A DNA stretch of 64,000 nucleotides, from NCBI RefSeq assembly GCF_004001325.1, contig NZ_AP018722.1, positions 620,001-684,000 of the forward strand. The letters run 5' to 3'. The position numbers were made by a program, and so were the translations under genes. Below are positions 60,084-64,000 of the stretch, one piece after another. The notes under the pieces are model-generated. The model was given only the letters and a program-made list of their open reading frames with translations, was not told the DNA's origin and ran no database searches. The DNA is from Thiomicrorhabdus aquaedulcis (lineage in GTDB: Bacteria > Pseudomonadota > Gammaproteobacteria > Thiomicrospirales > Thiomicrospiraceae). Each line of letters opens with the position of its first letter. Positions within the stretch are counted from its first letter, which is position 1.

Positions 60084-61538
60084 ATGCATACCCTAACGTT
60101 AAAACAGATGAGCCAAAAACTGCACAGCGGTGAGATTACCAGCGTGCAACTGACCCAGCATTATCTTGACCGCATTAGCGCATTTGACCCAACCCTTAAC
60201 GCCTTTATTAGCGTAACGCCTGAGTTGGCTTTGTCCATGGCAGCGGACGCCGACAAAAAATTAGCCGCCGGCCAGGGCGAGTTTTTAACTGGGATTCCGG
60301 TCGCGCACAAAGACATTTTTTGCACCGACGGCGTTAAAACCTCGTGCGCCTCTAAAATGTTAGACAACTTTATTGCCCCCTACAACGCCCACGTCGTGGA
60401 GCTGTTAAACCAGATTGGCATGCCCATTTTAGGCAAAACCAATATGGACGAATTTGCCATGGGCTCATCAAGCGAAAGCAGTTATTACGGCCCTACGTTA
60501 AATCCGTGGGATCATCAAGCCGTACCCGGTGGTTCGTCGGGTGGCGCGGCCGCGGTGATTGCCGCCGGTTTAGCGCCCTTAGCCACGGGCACCGACACGG
60601 GCGGCTCTATTAGACAGCCGGCGGCGTTTTGTGGCATTACCGGTATTAAACCGACTTACGGTGCAGTGTCACGTTTTGGCATTATTGCCTATGCCTCTAG
60701 TTTTGATCAAGCCGGCCCTATGACGCGCTCGGCCGAAGACGCCGCCTGGTTGCTAAGCGCCATGGCGGGGTTTGATGCGCGCGACTCCACCAGTTTAGAA
60801 CGCCCTAAAGACGATTACACCACCCAGCTTAATCAGTCGTTAAACGGCCTTAAAGTCGGTGTGCCGGCCGAATACTTTGGCGAAGGTCTTGACCCTGCGG
60901 TTGAAACCCAGGTTAAAAACGCCATTGCTGAAATCGAAAAATTGGGCGCGCAGATTGTTACGGTGCATTTGCCCAACAAAGATTTGGCCGTGCCTGCGTA
61001 CTACGTGTTGGCGCCGGCAGAAGCCTCGTCTAACCTGTCGCGTTTTGATGGCGTGCGCTATGGCTACCGCGCAAAAGACCCAGTTGATTTACAAGATTTA
61101 TACCGCCGTTCGCGCGCCGAAGGCTTTGGTGCCGAAGTAAAACGCCGCATTATGGTGGGCGCGTACGCGTTGTCGGCCGGATATTACGATGCGTATTACG
61201 TTAAAGCCCAGCAATTACGCCGCATGGTCAGCGACGATTTTAAGCGTGCTTTTGAACAATGCGACGTGATTATGGGGCCTGTTGCCCCCACGCCCGCGTT
61301 TAATTTGGGCGAAAAAACCGACGACCCAACCAGCATGTATTTAGCCGATTTGTACACTATTCCGGTGAATTTAGCCGGTTTGCCGGCCATGTCGATACCT
61401 GCGGGGTTTGTACAAGGTCGTCCAGTGGGATTGCATTTGGTGGGGCCGTATTTTAGCGAGTCTAAATTGCTTAATATTGCGCACCAATATCAGCAGGTCA
61501 CCGATTGGCACACTAAAATGCCAGCGCAATATAAATAA
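60084..61538 (+). CDS. gatA: Asp/Glu-tRNA amidotransferase subunit A
   Basis: The 484-residue amidase hydrolyses glutamine and channels ammonia. The Lys-Ser-Ser triad is visible in [16 protein letters not shown] and [16 protein letters not shown] 60084 follows gatC by seven bases; the earlier TTG at 60069 is less likely. Confidence 0.96.
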   Translation: MHTLTLKQMSQKLHSGEITSVQLTQHYLDRISAFDPTLNAFISVTPELALSMAADADKKLAAGQGEFLTGIPVAHKDIFCTDGVKTSCASKMLDNFIAPYNAHVVELLNQIGMPILGKTNMDEFAMGSSSESSYYGPTLNPWDHQAVPGGSSGGAAAVIAAGLAPLATGTDTGGSIRQPAAFCGITGIKPTYGAVSRFGIIAYASSFDQAGPMTRSAEDAAWLLSAMAGFDARDSTSLERPKDDYTTQLNQSLNGLKVGVPAEYFGEGLDPAVETQVKNAIAEIEKLGAQIVTVHLPNKDLAVPAYYVLAPAEASSNLSRFDGVRYGYRAKDPVDLQDLYRRSRAEGFGAEVKRRIMVGAYALSAGYYDAYYVKAQQLRRMVSDDFKRAFEQCDVIMGPVAPTPAFNLGEKTDDPTSMYLADLYTIPVNLAGLPAMSIPAGFVQGRPVGLHLVGPYFSESKLLNIAHQYQQVTDWHTKMPAQYK

Positions 61539-61596
61539 TTATTGCCATCGTTATCGCCATAAAAGCAGTCATCAAAATTTTGAGTAGGAAAACACC

Positions 61597-63027
61597 ATGA
61601 GTTGGGAAGTCGTCATCGGTTTAGAAATACACGCGCAATTAACCACGCAATCTAAAATTTTTTCGGGGGCGTCCATAGCCTATGGCGCAGAGCCCAATAC
61701 CCAGGCCTGCGCCATTGATTTGGCTATGCCGGGTATGTTGCCGGTGTTAAATCAAGCGGTCATTGGCAAGTCCATTTTATTGGGTTTGGCGCTGGAGGCC
61801 GAAATTGGCCGTAAATCGGTGTTTGACCGCAAAAACTATTTTTACCCCGATTTGCCTAAAGGCTACCAAACCTCACAATTTAATTTTCCGATTGTCGGTA
61901 AAGGGCGGTTAGAAATTGAAGTCGATGGCGTTAAAAAAGTCATTGGCGTAACCCGCGCGCATCTTGAAGAAGACGCCGGTAAGTCGATTCACGGCGCTGT
62001 GACTGGGCAAACCGGGGTCGATTTAAACCGAGCCGGCACACCGTTGCTTGAAATTGTCTCGGACCCCGACATGTCTTCGGCGCAAGAGGCGGTGGCGTAC
62101 GCCAAAAAAATGCACGAACTGGTGCAGTATTTGGGCATTTGCGATGGCAATATGCAAGAAGGCTCGTTTAGGGTCGATTCAAACGTGTCGGTGCGTCGCC
62201 CTGGCGAGCCTTTGGGCACACGTGCCGAGCTTAAAAACATCAACTCGTTTAAGTTTATTGAAAAAGCCATCGAAATTGAAATTGAACGCCAAATAGACAT
62301 TTTAGAAAGCGGCGGCAAAGTGGTGCAAGAAACCCGTTTGTACGACGCCGAAAAGAACATCACCCGTTCTATGCGCACCAAAGAAGAAGCCAACGACTAC
62401 CGTTATTTTCCGTGCCCCGATTTACTGCCGGTGATGATTACCCAAGCCGATATTGACGCGATACGCGCCACCATGCCCGAACTGCCTGCCGCCAAACGCG
62501 ACCGTTTTGTGAGCCAGTTTGGCTTAAGCGAATACGACGCCACTCAGCTTACCAGCAGCCGCGCCATGGCCGAATACTTTGAAAACTTGTTGGCTAAAAC
62601 CGATGCCAAAGACCCTAAGTTATGCGCTAATTGGATGTTGGCTGGGTTTTCAGCCGCGTTAAATCGCGATGGGTTAGACGTGGCGCAAGCGCCGGTGAGC
62701 ACCGAACAGTTTGCCGGTTTAATCGGCCGAATTTTAGACAATACGCTGTCGGGCAAAATTGCCAAACAGGTGTTTGATGCCATGTGGGCGGGCGAGGGTT
62801 CGGCCGACGACATTATTGAGGCCAAAGGCCTAAAACAGATTACCGACAGCAGCGCCATTGAGGCCTTGGTGGACGAGGTGTTGGCCAATAATCCTAATCA
62901 GGTGGCGGCCTTTAAAGCTGGGCAAGAAAAAATGTTGGGTTATTTTGTCGGGCAAATTATGAAGGTGTCGGGTGGGCAAGCCAACCCAGCGCAAGTGAAT
63001 CAAATTTTGTTGAGCAAGTTAAGCTAA
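61597..63027 (+). CDS. gatB: Asp/Glu-tRNA amidotransferase subunit B
   Basis: The 476-residue kinase-like subunit activates Glu- or Asp-t[20 protein letters not shown] at the N-terminus, [13 protein letters not shown] and the C-terminal YqeY-like tail are present. Which tRNA it serves depends on whether AsnRS and GlnRS are encoded, which this window does not show. Confidence 0.96.
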   Translation: MSWEVVIGLEIHAQLTTQSKIFSGASIAYGAEPNTQACAIDLAMPGMLPVLNQAVIGKSILLGLALEAEIGRKSVFDRKNYFYPDLPKGYQTSQFNFPIVGKGRLEIEVDGVKKVIGVTRAHLEEDAGKSIHGAVTGQTGVDLNRAGTPLLEIVSDPDMSSAQEAVAYAKKMHELVQYLGICDGNMQEGSFRVDSNVSVRRPGEPLGTRAELKNINSFKFIEKAIEIEIERQIDILESGGKVVQETRLYDAEKNITRSMRTKEEANDYRYFPCPDLLPVMITQADIDAIRATMPELPAAKRDRFVSQFGLSEYDATQLTSSRAMAEYFENLLAKTDAKDPKLCANWMLAGFSAALNRDGLDVAQAPVSTEQFAGLIGRILDNTLSGKIAKQVFDAMWAGEGSADDIIEAKGLKQITDSSAIEALVDEVLANNPNQVAAFKAGQEKMLGYFVGQIMKVSGGQANPAQVNQILLSKLS

Positions 63028-63058
63028 GCAAGCTAAGCTAACGTAAGTTAATTAGGGC

Positions 63059-63892
63059 ATGAACCAGGTGCAAATTGGCGCGCATACGGTGGCGTTGGTG
63101 CGCACCACGCGCAAGCAATCGTTGGCGCTTAAATTTAAACCCAGCGGCGTGGCGTTATTGGTGCCTCGGCATTTGTCGCAGGCACACATAATGCGTTTGC
63201 TCAGCGTTCACCAGGCCTGGTTAGTTGAGCAATTAGAACGCTATGCGCAACGCGTGCCACCATCACCGCAATCACCGCAATCACCATACGCGCTAGCGTC
63301 GAGCGCAAACCCCGCATTTAAGGTGCAAGACGGGGCGCAGTTTGAGTGGTTGGGCAACCACGTCACCGTGCGCGTGTTACCAGGCCTGGTTAATTCTTCG
63401 TTGTCTGCTTCTTTTCAGTCTTCTAATACGCTTAATAAGGCGCTTAATAATGCGCTCAATTATGTTGAATGGCGGTGGGACGACAACGTCTTGGGCGTGC
63501 ACGCGCCTGCGCTAGAAGCGGTGCAAGCGCATTTGCCCAGCGCGTTTAAACAGCAGCTTATGGAGCGCGCTCACGCCTACATTGCCCCAAAATTGGCACA
63601 TTACGCGCAACACATTGGAGTAAATGTGCGTCAATTGCACATTAAAACCTACAAATCGCGTTGGGGCAGTTGTTACACCGACGGACGCATTCAATTTAAC
63701 TGGCGCTTAATGCAAGCCCCAGCATTTGTGGTCGATTATGTGATTGTGCACGAACTGTGTCATCTTATTCACGCCAATCATTCGGCGCATTTTTGGCGCC
63801 TGGTAAGCCAATACTACCCGCAAACGCCCGCCGCAAAAGCCTATTTAAAAACCCACGGCCGCCGTTTAATTACCTTTTTAGACGGGGTTTAG
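63059..63892 (+). CDS. YgjP-like (DUF45) metallopeptidase
   Basis: The 277-residue protein has the DUF45 pattern, with KSRWGSC and the zinc motif HELCHLIHANHSAHFW (His, His, then a further His ligand). It resembles SprT-like or WLM peptidases. An inserted Pro/Ser/Asn-rich stretch near residues 70-140 is unusual. Two perfect palindrome copies, 169 bases apart, encode HQAWL and LPGLV. It begins 32 bases after gatB. Confidence 0.85.
   Translation: MNQVQIGAHTVALVRTTRKQSLALKFKPSGVALLVPRHLSQAHIMRLLSVHQAWLVEQLERYAQRVPPSPQSPQSPYALASSANPAFKVQDGAQFEWLGNHVTVRVLPGLVNSSLSASFQSSNTLNKALNNALNYVEWRWDDNVLGVHAPALEAVQAHLPSAFKQQLMERAHAYIAPKLAHYAQHIGVNVRQLHIKTYKSRWGSCYTDGRIQFNWRLMQAPAFVVDYVIVHELCHLIHANHSAHFWRLVSQYYPQTPAAKAYLKTHGRRLITFLDGV
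63210..63221. repeat. ACCAGGCCTGGT motif in the YgjP-like gene (1)
   Basis: Perfect copy, read as HQAWL. Confidence 0.95.
63379..63390. repeat. ACCAGGCCTGGT motif in the YgjP-like gene (2)
   Basis: Perfect copy, read as LPGLV. Confidence 0.95.
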
Positions 63893-64000
63893 GATTTGTC
63901 GCAACCATTAGTTGCAACTTTTCGTTGCAATTTTTAATCGCACCCGTAGTCACACCTATTAACCGCACCTTTTAAAACAGCAGAGCGCCATGAGTTTAAT

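Noticed and set aside
63893-64000. Start of a further gene at ATG 63990
   Set aside because: Only three to four codons are visible, too few to support a call.

Overview
The window is ordinary bacterial chromosome with dense coding and a moderate, slightly AT-leaning base composition. Gene families and gene order point to a gammaproteobacterium. The blocks thrS-infC-rpmI-rplT-pheS-pheT-ihfA-merR and yceD-rpmF-plsX-fabH-fabD-fabG-acpP-fabF-pabC-mltG-tmk-holB-tatD are the usual gammaproteobacterial order. A haem-c-fused cytochrome bd-like oxidase and a TPP-riboswitch thiamine-uptake set would fit a Thiomicrospira/Hydrogenovibrio-like chemolithotroph, but that genus-level guess is weak. I see no prophage, CRISPR array, integrase or intact insertion sequence.

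Layout. 1-2130: bd-like terminal oxidase operon (minus strand). 2553-3200: isoaspartyl methyltransferase-like gene. 3390-7692: thiamine salvage, with an APH-fold kinase on plus, and a TPP riboswitch, TonB receptor, thiamine-binding protein and PnuC-family carrier on minus. 7827-8723: HDOD protein. 8899-16646: translation and IHF block. 16678-23355: TetR regulator with a three-gene RND efflux operon. 23608-26621: tRNA-Pro, small membrane protein, NIF3-like protein, FKBP isomerase and thioredoxin reductase. 26876-33924: ftsK, lolA, rarA, fluoride channel, serS and a methyltransferase. 34096-36968: tRNA-Ser, a MITE-like repeat and two unknown coiled-coil/acidic proteins. 37180-44822: two pseudouridine synthases, a phosphatase, RNase E, a HAD phosphatase and Maf. 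45106-57821: fatty-acid and folate block through tmk, holB and tatD. 57823-63892: ABC exporter, gatCAB and a YgjP-like metallopeptidase.

The most striking feature is the 12-base palindrome ACCAGGCCTGGT. I count 18 perfect copies, 7 with one mismatch and 3 with two, where about 0.004 copies are expected by chance. Ten of the 18 perfect copies lie between genes or on a stop codon, some inside terminator hairpins; the rest lie in reading frames, where they force recurrent peptides (HQAW, PGLV). It behaves like a genome-wide highly iterated palindrome: a DNA-uptake, nucleoid-protein or methylation signal.

Six genes, and probably a seventh (seven breaks among the six, eight sites in all at most counting the small membrane gene: see the findings, which list seven sites), carry single-base losses, nearly all in A/T runs. 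In each case adding one base restores a family-like protein. This looks like systematic homopolymer under-calling, so these genes (thrS, tmk, rne twice, an RluA-family gene, a coiled-coil gene and a small membrane gene) should be read as intact until checked. The exact tally is seven sites in six genes, including the small membrane gene.
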